NCBI GenBank assembly: GCA_029945425.1
Contig: JAQSDV010000004.1
Span: 248,001-312,000 of the forward strand
DNA from: a bacterium
GTDB taxonomy: Bacteria > Pseudomonadota > Alphaproteobacteria > Micavibrionales > UBA2020
Length of the DNA stretch: 64,000 nucleotides
Reading direction: 5' to 3'
A model generated the notes under the pieces. It was given only the letters and a program-made list of their open reading frames with translations. It did no database searches and had not been told where the DNA came from. The translations under genes were made by a program, and so were the position numbers. Positions 36,041-44,790 of this stretch are shown piece after piece. The number at the start of each line of letters is the position of its first letter. Positions within the stretch are counted from its first letter, which is position 1.

Positions 36041-36358
36041 ATGAAAAATTTTAATAAATACAACTTACTTTTTGTACCTGTCGCATTAGGCTTGCTGTAC
36101 TTCGGTATGTTCGTCTTTCCCGAGATCTGGACAGCTTTACTGAAGTTGGAGCAAAAATTTCCGCCGAGCGTTATGTTTTTTGGCGCAATATTTAGCGCGA
36201 TTGGCGAACATCCGGTGATGTATATTCTAGGCTGCGTCACCTATTACGCGATATCAATACGAATTTTCCAAACATGGATGAACGACATAATTAACTGTGC
36301 GTTGTTGGCCACTTGGCTGCTCGGATTTGGTAATATACTGGGCGTAGTTTCCCAATAA
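36041..36358 (+). CDS. hypothetical membrane protein
   Basis: A 105-residue protein with about three hydrophobic segments (LLFVPVALGLLYFGMFVF, SVMFFGAIFSAIG, ALLATWLLGFGNILGVV). The DNA is clearly more AT-rich than the neighbouring fab genes, and codon use is less GC-ending, which suggests a more recent origin. It lies 24 bases after fabG and 10 bases before the next gene on the same strand. No family recognised. Confidence 0.6.
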   Translation: MKNFNKYNLLFVPVALGLLYFGMFVFPEIWTALLKLEQKFPPSVMFFGAIFSAIGEHPVMYILGCVTYYAISIRIFQTWMNDIINCALLATWLLGFGNILGVVSQ

Positions 36359-36368
36359 AGGAAAAAGC

Positions 36369-37085
36369 ATGACCCAAACCATCGTCCTCATTGACTACGA
36401 AAATGTCGGCACGCCCGGGCTGGACGAGTTGCCGGCGCAATGCCGCGTGATCCTGTTTGTCGGGCGCACGCAGGTACTGCCGAAAAATTCGGATATCGAA
36501 AAACTGCTGAATGACGGCAAGCGGGTCGAGTTCATCAAGATGGCGGGGCTGGGCAAGGATAACCTCGACCACCATCTGGCGCTCTACCTTGGGAAGACCA
36601 TCGCGCTGGAGCCCCATGCCGATTACATCATCATCAGCAACGACAAATCCGGCTTCGACCCGCTGGCAAAACATGTGAACGATGTGCTGGGCATTTCCTG
36701 CAAGCGCATCACGCCCGTCCGTAAACCGGCGGTGAAGCCCGTCGCCCCCGCGCCCGTAAAGGCAGCCGCCCCGCCCGCGAAGCCTGCGGCCAAGCCCGCC
36801 GCAAAACCCGCCGCGGCGAAACCTGCGGCGAAAGAGAAAAAAGTAAAGCCCGCGGCGCTTGTCAAAGACGCGCTGAAAAAACTGAATGAGGCCGCGACAT
36901 TGCCCGATACATGGAACAAGCTGCGCGGATTTTTGGAAAAAGCGTTGAAGCTGCCGCCCGATTTGGCGGGACAGGTGCTTCATCAAATGGAACTGAAGAA
37001 AATATTTGAAGTGAAGGACAAGGGGCGTCTCGCCTATGGCAAGGATGTCCCCCGCCCCGGCACGCCGCCCCCGCCCGCCATCTAG
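36369..37085 (+). CDS. NYN/PIN-like domain protein with Ala/Pro/Lys linker
   Basis: A 238-residue protein. The N-terminal 115 residues look like a PIN/NYN-type nuclease fold: VLIDYENVGTPGLDEL with an early acidic residue, GRTQVLPKNSDIEKLL, GKDNLDHHLALYLG with Asp, and YIIISNDKSGFDPLAKHV with Asp. A low-complexity linker of K-P-A repeats follows (about 120-160). The C-terminal segment is helical (LRGFLEKALKLPPDLAGQVL) and resembles a small winged-helix or OST-HTH-like unit. RNA cleavage is an inference. Confidence 0.75.
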   Translation: MTQTIVLIDYENVGTPGLDELPAQCRVILFVGRTQVLPKNSDIEKLLNDGKRVEFIKMAGLGKDNLDHHLALYLGKTIALEPHADYIIISNDKSGFDPLAKHVNDVLGISCKRITPVRKPAVKPVAPAPVKAAAPPAKPAAKPAAKPAAAKPAAKEKKVKPAALVKDALKKLNEAATLPDTWNKLRGFLEKALKLPPDLAGQVLHQMELKKIFEVKDKGRLAYGKDVPRPGTPPPPAI

Positions 37086-37309
37086 ATCTCTAAATACCTG
37101 AATCTAAGGGTATTTTTAAACAGTCGTTCGATAAACCGTTTACTCTGGTTTATTTCCGCGCCCGCGCCATCTTATCCCGTAGCCGCGCCACTCTTAAAAT
37201 TATGGCAAATAATGTTTTGAATATTTGCAAAGCAGCATTTATGTGATATTCAGACCGTCACGCAAAAGAGATTTGCGGCAAGTTTAACGTAACCAAACGA
37301 GGAAATGTA

Positions 37310-37552
37310 ATGAGCAACATCGACGAACGCGTCAAGAAAATCGTGGTCGAACATCTGGGCGTCGACGGCGCCAAAGTGACCGACAATGCGAGCTTCATCG
37401 ACGACCTGGGCGCTGACAGCCTCGACACCGTCGAGCTGGTCATGGCTTTCGAAGAAGAATTCGGCATCGAGATTCCCGATGACGCGGCTGAGAAAATCCA
37501 GACCGTGAAAGACGCGATCTCGTTCATCGCACAGAACGCCAAGGCCGCTTAA
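37310..37552 (+). CDS. acpP: acyl carrier protein
   Basis: Carries growing acyl chains on a phosphopantetheine arm. The 80-residue acidic protein has the attachment Ser37 in [32 protein letters not shown] precedes ATG 37310. The 220 bases upstream contain a small AAATACC...GGTATTT hairpin after the PIN-like gene and a TAAACC...GGTTTA inverted repeat. Confidence 0.98.
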   Translation: MSNIDERVKKIVVEHLGVDGAKVTDNASFIDDLGADSLDTVELVMAFEEEFGIEIPDDAAEKIQTVKDAISFIAQNAKAA

Positions 37553-37577
37553 CAGCGCCCGCGTGCTGACGTAAATT

Positions 37578-37617
37578 AAATGGCCCCGTTTCTGTTTCTG
37601 ACAGGGCGGGGCCATTT
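37578..37617 (+). terminator. hairpin between acpP and fabF
   Basis: AAATGGCCCCG (37578-37588) - 18 bases - CGGGGCCATTT (37607-37617), an 11-bp perfect stem with a weak T-tract. It probably reduces rather than stops read-through, giving more acpP than fabF message. Confidence 0.7.
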
Positions 37618-37658
37618 CCTTATCAACTGTTCTTTTTTCAAAAATTACGGGTGTGTGC

Positions 37659-38930
37659 ATGAGACGCGTTGTCGTGACCGGCATGGGGATATTGAGCCCC
37701 TTGGGCAGCGGACTCGATCATAACTGGGCGGCGATCACCGCCGGTAAATCGGGCCTGCGCAAGATCAAGGGCTTTGACGCTTCCGACCTTCCCAGCCAAG
37801 TCGCGGGCGAAGTGCCGCTGGCGGCCGAGGGCGATACATCGCCCGGCCTGTTCGATGTGAACAAATACATCGAGCATAAAGAACAAAAGAAAATGGATAC
37901 CTTTATCCAGTACGGCTATGCCGCCGCAGTAGATGCGGTGGAAGATAGCGGCTGGAAACCGCAGGATGACGAATCGCGCTGCCGCACCGGCGTGCTGATC
38001 GGATCGGGCATCGGCGGGCTCACGAATATTCAGGACACCTCGATCATGATGGCGGAAAAAGGCCCGCGCCGCATATCGCCGTTCTTTATCCCCTCCTCGC
38101 TGATCAACCTCACCTCCGGCCAGGTGTCGATCCGTTACGGGTTCAAGGGCCCGAACCACGCGGTCGTCACGGCCTGCGCGACCGGCAGCCATGCGATCGG
38201 CGATGCCGCGCGCCTGATTGCGTTCGATGATGCCGATGTGATGGTCGCAGGCGGGTCCGAAGCCGCGATCTGCCGCGTCGGCGTGGGTGGCTTTGCCGCC
38301 TGCCGCGCGCTGTCGACCGGATACAACGACACGCCCGAAAAAGCGTCGCGCCCGTTTGACAAGGGCCGCGATGGTTTCGTGATTGCCGAAGGCGCAGGCG
38401 TTGTGGTGCTGGAGGAATACGAGCACGCGAAAAAACGCGGCGCGAAAATTTACGCAGAAGTGATCGGTTACGGATTGTCGGGCGATGCGTATCACGTGAC
38501 CTCCCCCGCCGAAGACGGCAATGGCGGTTTCCGTGCGATGCAGGCCGCGCTGAAACGCGCGAACGTCAACCCCGAAGCGGTCAATTACATCAACGCGCAT
38601 GGCACCTCGACGCCGCTCGGCGATGATATCGAACTGGGCGCAACGAAACGCCTGTTCGGCGACGCCATCAAGGGCATCAGCATTTCATCGACCAAATCCG
38701 CCATCGGCCACCTGCTGGGTGCCGCAGGCGCGGTCGAGGCGATCTATTCCATCATGGCGATCAATACCGGCATCATTCCGCCGACGCTGAACCTCGATAA
38801 CCCGTCGGATGTGGCGGCGGGTCTCGACCTGACCCCGCACAAGGCGAAGGAACGCGAAGTGAATATCGCGCTGTCGAATTCCTTCGGTTTCGGCGGCACG
38901 AATGCCAGCCTCGTCTTCCGCAAGGTCTAA
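37659..38930 (+). CDS. fabF: 3-oxoacyl-[ACP] synthase II
   Basis: Elongating condensing enzyme of fatty-acid synthesis. The 423-residue protein has the catalytic triad: Cys173 in [19 protein letters not shown], His in [14 protein letters not shown], and His in [15 protein letters not shown]. The N-terminus [15 protein letters not shown] is typical. ATG 37659 is used; the track's 37653 is GTG. mltG follows after 21 bases. Confidence 0.97.
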   Translation: MRRVVVTGMGILSPLGSGLDHNWAAITAGKSGLRKIKGFDASDLPSQVAGEVPLAAEGDTSPGLFDVNKYIEHKEQKKMDTFIQYGYAAAVDAVEDSGWKPQDDESRCRTGVLIGSGIGGLTNIQDTSIMMAEKGPRRISPFFIPSSLINLTSGQVSIRYGFKGPNHAVVTACATGSHAIGDAARLIAFDDADVMVAGGSEAAICRVGVGGFAACRALSTGYNDTPEKASRPFDKGRDGFVIAEGAGVVVLEEYEHAKKRGAKIYAEVIGYGLSGDAYHVTSPAEDGNGGFRAMQAALKRANVNPEAVNYINAHGTSTPLGDDIELGATKRLFGDAIKGISISSTKSAIGHLLGAAGAVEAIYSIMAINTGIIPPTLNLDNPSDVAAGLDLTPHKAKEREVNIALSNSFGFGGTNASLVFRKV

Positions 38931-38951
38931 CCAAAAAAGGTATATATCCGC

Positions 38952-39938
38952 ATGGGCGGCTTCCTGAAGTTCCTGTTCACCTTCGTGATCATCGCAGGGC
39001 TCGGCATGGCCGTGCTCGGCTTTTTTTATGTGGGCCGCGAATTGCCGAAGGACGGCCCGTTGGCCGCGGAGAAAATCGTTTATATCCCGGCCGGCAGCGG
39101 CGTGCGGCAAATCGGATCGACGCTGGCGGAAAACGGCGTGATCGGCGATGAATGGATGTTCCGCATCGGGTCATGGGCGATGAAGGTGGGCGGACCATTG
39201 AAGGCCGGCGAATATAAATTCGCAGCCCATATTTCCATCGCCGGTGCGATCAAGCTGCTGCAATCGGGCAAGACATACCAGCGACAGCTGACCATCCCCG
39301 AGGGGCTGACGGCCTTTGAAATTGTCGAGCTGGTGAACGCGGCCGAGGCATTGGAAGGCACGCTGGACATCGCCCGCCTGCCCGCCGAAGGCACGCTGCT
39401 GCCCGAAACCTATAACTACACCCATGGCGAAAAACGCACCGCGATCATCGACCGCATGGCGGCCGCCATGAAAAAGACGCTGGCGGAATACTGGCCGAAG
39501 CGCGACGCGAACAGCCCGATCAAAAACGAAACCGAATGGGTCACGATGGCATCTGTCGTGGAGCGTGAAACCGCGCTGACGACCGAGCGCCCGCGCGTGG
39601 CCGGCGTGTTCCTGAACCGTTTGAAAATCGGCATGCCGCTGCAATCCGACCCCACCACGATCTATGCGGTGACCGAGGGCAAGGGCAAGCTGGGCCGTTC
39701 GCTCACGACCGCCGACCTGCGCATCGATTCACCGTACAACACTTACGTCGCCACCGGCCTGCCGCCGGGGCCGATTGCGAATCCGGGGCGCGAATCCCTG
39801 ATCGCGGTGCTGCAGCCGGAAGCGCATGAATATCTCTACTTCGTCGCGGACGGCACGGGCGGCCATGCCTTCGGCAGATCGCTCGACGAACACAATGCGA
39901 ATGTCGCCAAATGGCGCGCATTGCAGCGCCAGAAGTAA
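38952..39938 (+). CDS. mltG: endolytic murein transglycosylase MltG
   Basis: Cuts nascent glycan strands and helps set their length. The 328-residue protein has one N-terminal membrane helix (LKFLFTFVIIAGLGMAVLGFF), a LysM-like segment (YIPAGSGVRQIGSTLAENGV) and the YceG domain with catalytic Glu in WVTMASVVERETAL. The conserved FLNRLKIGMPLQSDPTTIYA, SPYNTY and GLPPGPIANPG follow. The fabF-mltG or acpP-fabF-mltG order is common in alphaproteobacteria. Confidence 0.95.
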   Translation: MGGFLKFLFTFVIIAGLGMAVLGFFYVGRELPKDGPLAAEKIVYIPAGSGVRQIGSTLAENGVIGDEWMFRIGSWAMKVGGPLKAGEYKFAAHISIAGAIKLLQSGKTYQRQLTIPEGLTAFEIVELVNAAEALEGTLDIARLPAEGTLLPETYNYTHGEKRTAIIDRMAAAMKKTLAEYWPKRDANSPIKNETEWVTMASVVERETALTTERPRVAGVFLNRLKIGMPLQSDPTTIYAVTEGKGKLGRSLTTADLRIDSPYNTYVATGLPPGPIANPGRESLIAVLQPEAHEYLYFVADGTGGHAFGRSLDEHNANVAKWRALQRQK

Positions 39939-40009
39939 GCATATAAGCGTGGCATTTCATGCGCTTGCCCCTTTACGAAAGCTTCAGGCTTTTCTGCTAG
40001 GATAAAATT

Positions 40010-40621
40010 ATGGCTGGCAAACGCACCGCAGACGTCGCGCATCTCGACCCCAATTTGCTGAAGGGTGACAGCCCTTTTCGCAACCATTTGCTGATCGCGA
40101 TGCCGGGCCTCGGCGACAGTTTTTTCCACCGCAGCGTCGTCTATGTCTGCGCCCACAGCGCGGCGGGTGCGATGGGCATCGTCATCAACCAGAAATTACA
40201 GGATGTGCAATTCCGCGAATTGCTGGAGCAGTTAAAACTGCCGCAGCCGCAGGCGATATATGAGCCCATCGTGCATTTCGGCGGCCCCGTCGAAACGGGG
40301 CGCGGTTTCGTTTTGCATTCGACCGATTTCATGCGCGAGGATACCGTGCGCATCAACGACCATATCTGCATCACCGGCACGATCGATATTCTGTCCGCCA
40401 TCGCCGAAGGCAAAGGCCCGCAGCGCAGCATCTTCGCGCTCGGCTATTCCGGCTGGGGCCCCGGGCAGCTGGAGCAGGAAATGCAGTCGAATTCATGGCT
40501 GACCGTGCCCGCCGATGACGAACTGATTTTCTCGACCGATATCGCGCATAAATGGGAAAACTCCCTCAAGCGCCTCGGCATTGATCCGGCGATGTTGAGC
40601 ATGGATGCGGGCAGGGCCTAG
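40010..40621 (+). CDS. yqgE: YqgE/AlgH family protein (UPF0301)
   Basis: A 203-residue protein with the family blocks NHLLIAMPGLGDSFFHRSVVYVC, GAMGIVINQKL, VHFGGPVETGRGFVLHS, and LGYSGWGPGQLEQEMQSNSWL. The biochemical role is not established. Its TAG and the TAG of the converging GNAT gene share the palindrome CTAG (40618-40621), so the two genes overlap by four bases tail to tail. Confidence 0.93.
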   Translation: MAGKRTADVAHLDPNLLKGDSPFRNHLLIAMPGLGDSFFHRSVVYVCAHSAAGAMGIVINQKLQDVQFRELLEQLKLPQPQAIYEPIVHFGGPVETGRGFVLHSTDFMREDTVRINDHICITGTIDILSAIAEGKGPQRSIFALGYSGWGPGQLEQEMQSNSWLTVPADDELIFSTDIAHKWENSLKRLGIDPAMLSMDAGRA

Positions 40622-41238
40622 AAGCTGCTGCCGCCAAGGTTGATGAATTCTTCCGACAATAACGCAAACATCTGGTGGTCGCGCCATTCCTTGTTGATCT
40701 GGATATATTTGCGCGCGATGCCTTCCTGCGTGAATCCGCAATTGCGCAACACCTTCTGGCTCGCCACATTCTCGGGCAGCGTGCCGGCCTGAATGCGGTG
40801 CAGTTTCAGCGCGGAAAAACCGAACTGGCAGGCGAGCAGCGCGGCCTCGGTCATGAAGCCCTGCCGCGTTTCGCCTTCGTCCAGCCAGTAACCCATGGTC
40901 GCCATCTGCCCCGCGCCGCGCACGATGTTGTTGAGCGTGACGCCGCCGACCAGCGCATTGGTGTCGTTGCGGTAGATGAAGAAGGCGTAGCCGCGGTCGG
41001 TGTCCCATTCTTCGTGGTAATTGGCAAGGCGGCGGTTGAACCCTTCGCGCGTCGTGTTGCTGAAGGCGGCGGCGGGGCTCCACGGTTTCAGGAAACGCTC
41101 GTTGCGGTTGCGCACCTCGACCCAGTCTTCCCAATCGTCGCGCTCGGGCGAGCGGATATGGATTCGCTCCCCCATCAGCCGGAGCGGCAGGCGGGTGTTG
41201 CGGGGCGCGCGGTCGTTTTTGAAGAAGTTGAGCAGCAT
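40618..41238 (-). CDS. GNAT N-acetyltransferase (RimJ/RimL type)
   Basis: A 206-residue acetyltransferase of the RimJ-type GNAT family. The substrate-side segment RIHIRSPERDDWEDWVEVRNRN is followed by FFIYRNDTNALVGGVTLNN, the acetyl-CoA motif MGYWLDEGETRQGFMTEA, and the C-terminal YIQINKEWRDHQMFALL. The target (ribosomal protein N-terminus or another amine) is uncertain. ATG 41238 is used. Confidence 0.88.
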   Translation of the reverse strand: MLLNFFKNDRAPRNTRLPLRLMGERIHIRSPERDDWEDWVEVRNRNERFLKPWSPAAAFSNTTREGFNRRLANYHEEWDTDRGYAFFIYRNDTNALVGGVTLNNIVRGAGQMATMGYWLDEGETRQGFMTEAALLACQFGFSALKLHRIQAGTLPENVASQKVLRNCGFTQEGIARKYIQINKEWRDHQMFALLSEEFINLGGSSF

Positions 41239-41313
41239 GTGATGCCCAGAATTGCCTAAAAAACACTGTTTTTGAAGCGCAAATATTCTATATTGGAGCG
41301 GAAAAGAGGATTT

Positions 41314-42525
41314 ATGACCGCCCCGCGCAATAAAACATCACTGTTTCTCACCGCCTGTGCCGCAATCGCCCTGTTGTGCGCCGCCGCAACCACCGACGCC
41401 GCCATGCCCGTGCCGCAGCGCAAGGCTGAAAAATCGGCCGGCGCAAAACCGGTTAAGCCGAAAGCCGCGAAGCCCGCCGCCGTGAAAAGCAAAATGCCGG
41501 ATTCAGATGCCGATATGGGCACGGGCGAAAAGGCTCTCCCCGCGCAGGATGTGGACGAGAATTTGCCGCTGCCCCCCTACCCCCGCGCCGCACGCACTGC
41601 AACCGGCGAAATGAAAACCTATGCGCTGAACGAGGAAGACACCTTTATCGACGTCGCCCGCGCCTATCGCCTTGGATATGTGGAGCTGCGCGCCGCCAAC
41701 CCCGAGCTGGACCCGTGGTCGCCCGATCCCGGATCTGTCATGGTCATCCCGACCTTCAAGCTGCTGCCCCGCGCGCGGCAGGAGGGCATCGTCGTGAACC
41801 TGGGCGAGATGCGCATGTATTATTTCCGCGGCGCCGGATTGCCGCCGCTGTCCTTCCCGCTCGGCATCGGGCGCGAGGGGCTGGAAACGCCGCTTGGCGA
41901 TACCAGCATCGTGCGCAAGGCCGCAGGACCCTCGTGGCACCCGACCGACCGCATGAAGAAGGAAAAGCCGTGGCTGCCCGGAACCGTTTCTCCCGGCGCA
42001 TCGAACCCGCTCGGCACCCATGCGATGTATCTGGGCTGGCCCACCTTCCTGATCCACGGATCGAACAAGCCGTGGGGCATTGGCCGCCGCGTCAGTTCCG
42101 GCTGCATGCGCATGTATCCCGAAGACATCATCAACATGTTCAATATGACGCCCATCGGCACGCGTGTGCAGGTCGTCAACCAGCCGATCAAGACCGCATG
42201 GGTCGGTGATAACCTCTACCTCGAGGCAAACCCGTCGATGACGCAGAGCGGCGAGATTGAAATCGACGGCACGCATACCATCAAGCCGATGGGCGACGGG
42301 TTGCGCGAAACGATCGTGCAGACGGCGGGCGATGCGGCGGGCCGCGTGGACTGGTCGACCGTGAACCGCGTGATCCGCGAGCGCCGCGGCTATCCGGTGC
42401 TGATCGCGACAACAGGCCGCGAAATTGTATCGGACCGCTCCGGCCGCAACGACGGCGATGACAGCCGCAGCGACAACAGCGACAATTCCCAAACGCGCGA
42501 CCGCCCGAAACAAAAATATAACTAA
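41314..42525 (+). CDS. L,D-transpeptidase (YkuD/ErfK type) with LysM-like region
   Basis: Periplasmic enzyme that makes 3-3 cross-links or attaches proteins to peptidoglycan. The 403-residue protein has a signal peptide (SLFLTACAAIALLCAAATTDAA), a Lys/Ala/Pro linker and a LysM-like segment (EDTFIDVARAYRLGYVELRAANPELD). The YkuD domain carries the catalytic motif IHGSNKPWGIGRRVSSGCMRM with the active Cys. The C-terminus is Asp/Ser/Asn-rich. ATG 41314 has GAGGA upstream; the track start at 41272 is in front of the signal peptide. Confidence 0.93.
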   Translation: MTAPRNKTSLFLTACAAIALLCAAATTDAAMPVPQRKAEKSAGAKPVKPKAAKPAAVKSKMPDSDADMGTGEKALPAQDVDENLPLPPYPRAARTATGEMKTYALNEEDTFIDVARAYRLGYVELRAANPELDPWSPDPGSVMVIPTFKLLPRARQEGIVVNLGEMRMYYFRGAGLPPLSFPLGIGREGLETPLGDTSIVRKAAGPSWHPTDRMKKEKPWLPGTVSPGASNPLGTHAMYLGWPTFLIHGSNKPWGIGRRVSSGCMRMYPEDIINMFNMTPIGTRVQVVNQPIKTAWVGDNLYLEANPSMTQSGEIEIDGTHTIKPMGDGLRETIVQTAGDAAGRVDWSTVNRVIRERRGYPVLIATTGREIVSDRSGRNDGDDSRSDNSDNSQTRDRPKQKYN

Positions 42526-42552
42526 AACCGTTCAGCCTTAAATTTCAGGCAA

Positions 42553-42594
42553 CAAAAAACCGCGCCGGAGATAACTCCTGGCGCGGCTTTTTAT
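42553..42594. terminator. bidirectional terminator
   Basis: AAAACCGCGCC - GGAGATAACTCCT - GGCGCGGCTTTTT stem-loop with A-run before and T-run after. It serves the L,D-transpeptidase on the plus strand and the small lipoprotein on the minus strand. Confidence 0.9.
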
Positions 42595-42622
42595 TTGTTC
42601 CCCTTTTGCAAGGGGAGCAGAA

Positions 42623-42787
42623 TTACTTCTGCAGGCCGGTGCTGACAGCGCGGTCAGCTTTGGTCACTTCAACTTGGCCTTCGCCAGCCGTACGACCGCC
42701 CGATTGGGGGGTCCAGGTGCCGGTGTTTGCGCAAGCGGAGACGCCCAGAACTGCGAGCAGGGACAGAGCGATGATAGAACGTTTCAT
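42623..42787 (-). CDS. small lipoprotein (not in the ORF track)
   Basis: A 54-residue ORF that the track misses. It reads MKRSIIALSLLAVLGVSAC, a classic lipoprotein signal with lipobox VSAC, then a short mature part rich in Thr, Gly and Gln (GTWTPQSGGRTAGEG ... STGLQK). GAGG lies 9 bases before ATG 42787; an in-frame ATG at 42793 is also possible. It is flanked by its own terminator. Small lipoproteins of this size (entericidin/Lpp-like) sit in the membrane, but the function here is unknown. Confidence 0.8.
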   Translation of the reverse strand: MKRSIIALSLLAVLGVSACANTGTWTPQSGGRTAGEGQVEVTKADRAVSTGLQK

Positions 42788-42940
42788 TTTCATTTTCCTC
42801 TTTGGATAGTTGCCCTCTGTTGATGGGAGGGCTTGTTGTACAACATAACCTTGGTACTACAGTTTACCGTGCGAGTCTATCAAGTTAGCCGTGTAAGGGT
42901 ATGGCATGATTCAGCCTTTTTAGCCGTAATTGTGCCGCTT

Positions 42941-44338
42941 TCAGAACTTCTGGAGCGCCTGTATTTTCCGGAAATATGCATCGACGCCATCGAGCATTGC
43001 AGAGGCAATTCTGCGCTGAAACGCTGATGTACTCAGCAGTTTCGCTTCTTCGGGGTTCGACAAAAACCCTGTTTCGATGAGGGCTGCGGGCACGTCGGGG
43101 GCCTTCAAAACTGCGAAGCCAGCGGCCCTGTGGGAATTTGGCAACAGCCTTATACTTTTATCCCGGAAGGCCTGATCAATGTATTTTGCCAGCAAATTCG
43201 ACTCGTTCATTTTCTCGCGCATCGCAAGGTCCAGCAGGATATCCGCCACATCCTGGCTTTCATTCGCAAGGTCGACACCCGCGACCACGCCCGAATTGTT
43301 TTCCTGATCGGCGAGGCGCGCGGTTTCGTTGTCCGATGCGTTTTGCGACAGGGTGTAGATGGATGCGCCCCGCACGCCTGTGCGCCCGATCTTGTCGGCA
43401 TGGATGGAAATGAACAAATCCGCCTTCGCCCGTTTCGCGATCGCCACGCGTTCGCGCAGCTTGATGTACTTATCGGTCGAACGCGTCAGCACGGCGCGGT
43501 AACGTCCGGTTTCGGACAGCTGCCGCTCCAGTTCTTTTGCAACGGCCAGCGTGATGCGTTTTTCAATCACGCCGTTGCGGCCCGCCGCGCCCGGATCTTC
43601 GCCGCCATGGCCCGCATCGATCACGACCACATATTTGCGCGCCTGCCTGCGCGACATCGGCGCCGCAGTGCGGTTTTCAGGGGCGCGGGAGGTGGAAACG
43701 GGTTCGCGCATTCTCACCGTGCCGGTGATTTCGCCGGTGACATCGGCATCTTCCGCAGGCACGGGTGCGCGGCTGATGATGCGGTCCTGTTCGCGTGCAT
43801 AGGACGATGTGGGGCGCGACGACTGCGCCGAGGTTTGCGCCGGCGTTGCAGCAGGCTGGCGAATATCGCGGCTGCCATAGACTTGCGGCAGCCTTGCGTT
43901 GAACATGTTGGCCGAGGACGGCACAAGGTCGATCACCACGCGGTTTTTATCAAAGCTGCTTTTGGGCAGGAAAACCGCATTGCTGATCGTGGCCGCGCGG
44001 CCAAGGTCGAAGATGACGCGGGTGATGCCGCCCTCGAGGATGCCGGAGCGATAGCCGCGGATCAGCCCGCCCGACATCAGCCCCGATTTCGCCGCCACCC
44101 ATTTGGACGACGGCAGGTCGAGCACGATGCGGTAGGGGTTTGCGAGGTGAAAGGCGCGGAAATCGGATTTGATGGCGAGATCCACCGTGACGCGCGTGCC
44201 GCCCGCGCCAAGGCCGGTGCGGATGCCCTCGATGCGCTGCTCCTGCGGCTTGGTGCCATTCGGGGCAGCAGGCGACAGGCCGGGCATCGCCAGCATCAGG
44301 AATGCAAAAAATATGGTAAAACAACGACTCAGGCGCAC
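42941..44338 (-). CDS. amiC: N-acetylmuramoyl-L-alanine amidase (AmiC type)
   Basis: Splits the peptide from peptidoglycan during cell separation; zinc-dependent and periplasmic. The 465-residue protein has a signal peptide (CFTIFFAFLMLAMPGLSPAA), an AMIN domain (GTRVTVDLAIKSDFRAFHLANPYRIVLDLPSSKW, shown here only in part), a Pro/Ser linker, and an Amidase_3 domain. The Amidase_3 zinc site is in VVIDAGHGGEDPGAAG, with FISIHADKIG and the catalytic Glu in AALIETGFLSNPEEA. mrcA, encoded elsewhere on this strand, is a likely functional partner. Confidence 0.93.
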   Translation of the reverse strand: MRLSRCFTIFFAFLMLAMPGLSPAAPNGTKPQEQRIEGIRTGLGAGGTRVTVDLAIKSDFRAFHLANPYRIVLDLPSSKWVAAKSGLMSGGLIRGYRSGILEGGITRVIFDLGRAATISNAVFLPKSSFDKNRVVIDLVPSSANMFNARLPQVYGSRDIRQPAATPAQTSAQSSRPTSSYAREQDRIISRAPVPAEDADVTGEITGTVRMREPVSTSRAPENRTAAPMSRRQARKYVVVIDAGHGGEDPGAAGRNGVIEKRITLAVAKELERQLSETGRYRAVLTRSTDKYIKLRERVAIAKRAKADLFISIHADKIGRTGVRGASIYTLSQNASDNETARLADQENNSGVVAGVDLANESQDVADILLDLAMREKMNESNLLAKYIDQAFRDKSIRLLPNSHRAAGFAVLKAPDVPAALIETGFLSNPEEAKLLSTSAFQRRIASAMLDGVDAYFRKIQALQKF

Positions 44339-44790
44339 CGCTTAAACCCCGATCACGGCAGACTTCTCTCAACACTATAGCTCAAAGAGCGCAGTTGTTC
44401 ACAATAAATAACGCGATTCCAAACGGTTACCCATTACCCAAATAAAACATTGAGGTACATGGCGAATTCGGCTTAATATGAAGTCGCGACAGAGATTTTC
44501 TTTTCCATAGTTTGATAAGTGTTGAAAAGAATAATCCGGGTCAACGAGTTTTGAGGTTCGGCTCATTCAAACCTCCTCCGCTTCTAGCGGAGTGACGGAT
44601 GAGCCAGGTGATACGCAGGCACTTAAATACGAAGCAGCGCCCCCCTATGTGGTCGCTCTCTACTAAAGAGTAGATGGGATGCCTGAACTACACGGTCACT
44701 GATAAACCTTAATCAAAACATCGGCGCGCCGGTTTTCCCTTTTTGTCGCAAGGGGAAGGCATAGGCATGCGCCTGATAAAGGATACTAAA
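44339..44790 (+). promoter_or_regulatory. structured leader region upstream of rne
   Basis: About 450 bases without a gene. A nested hairpin is clear: outer stem GGCTCAT (44560-44566) with ATGAGCC (44599-44605), inner stem CTCCGC (44576-44581) - TTCTA - GCGGAG (44587-44592). A second small hairpin CTACT-AAAG-AGTAG lies at 44660-44673, and the palindrome CGGCGCGCCG follows near 44.73 kb. RNase E of enterobacteria controls its own mRNA through a structured leader. A similar role here is an inference. The 5' part also holds the promoter region of the divergent amidase. Confidence 0.55.

Noticed and set aside
37131-37152. TAAACC...GGTTTA inverted repeat as a terminator
   Set aside because: The stem is short and AT-rich and no T-tract follows; left as an unassigned palindrome upstream of acpP.
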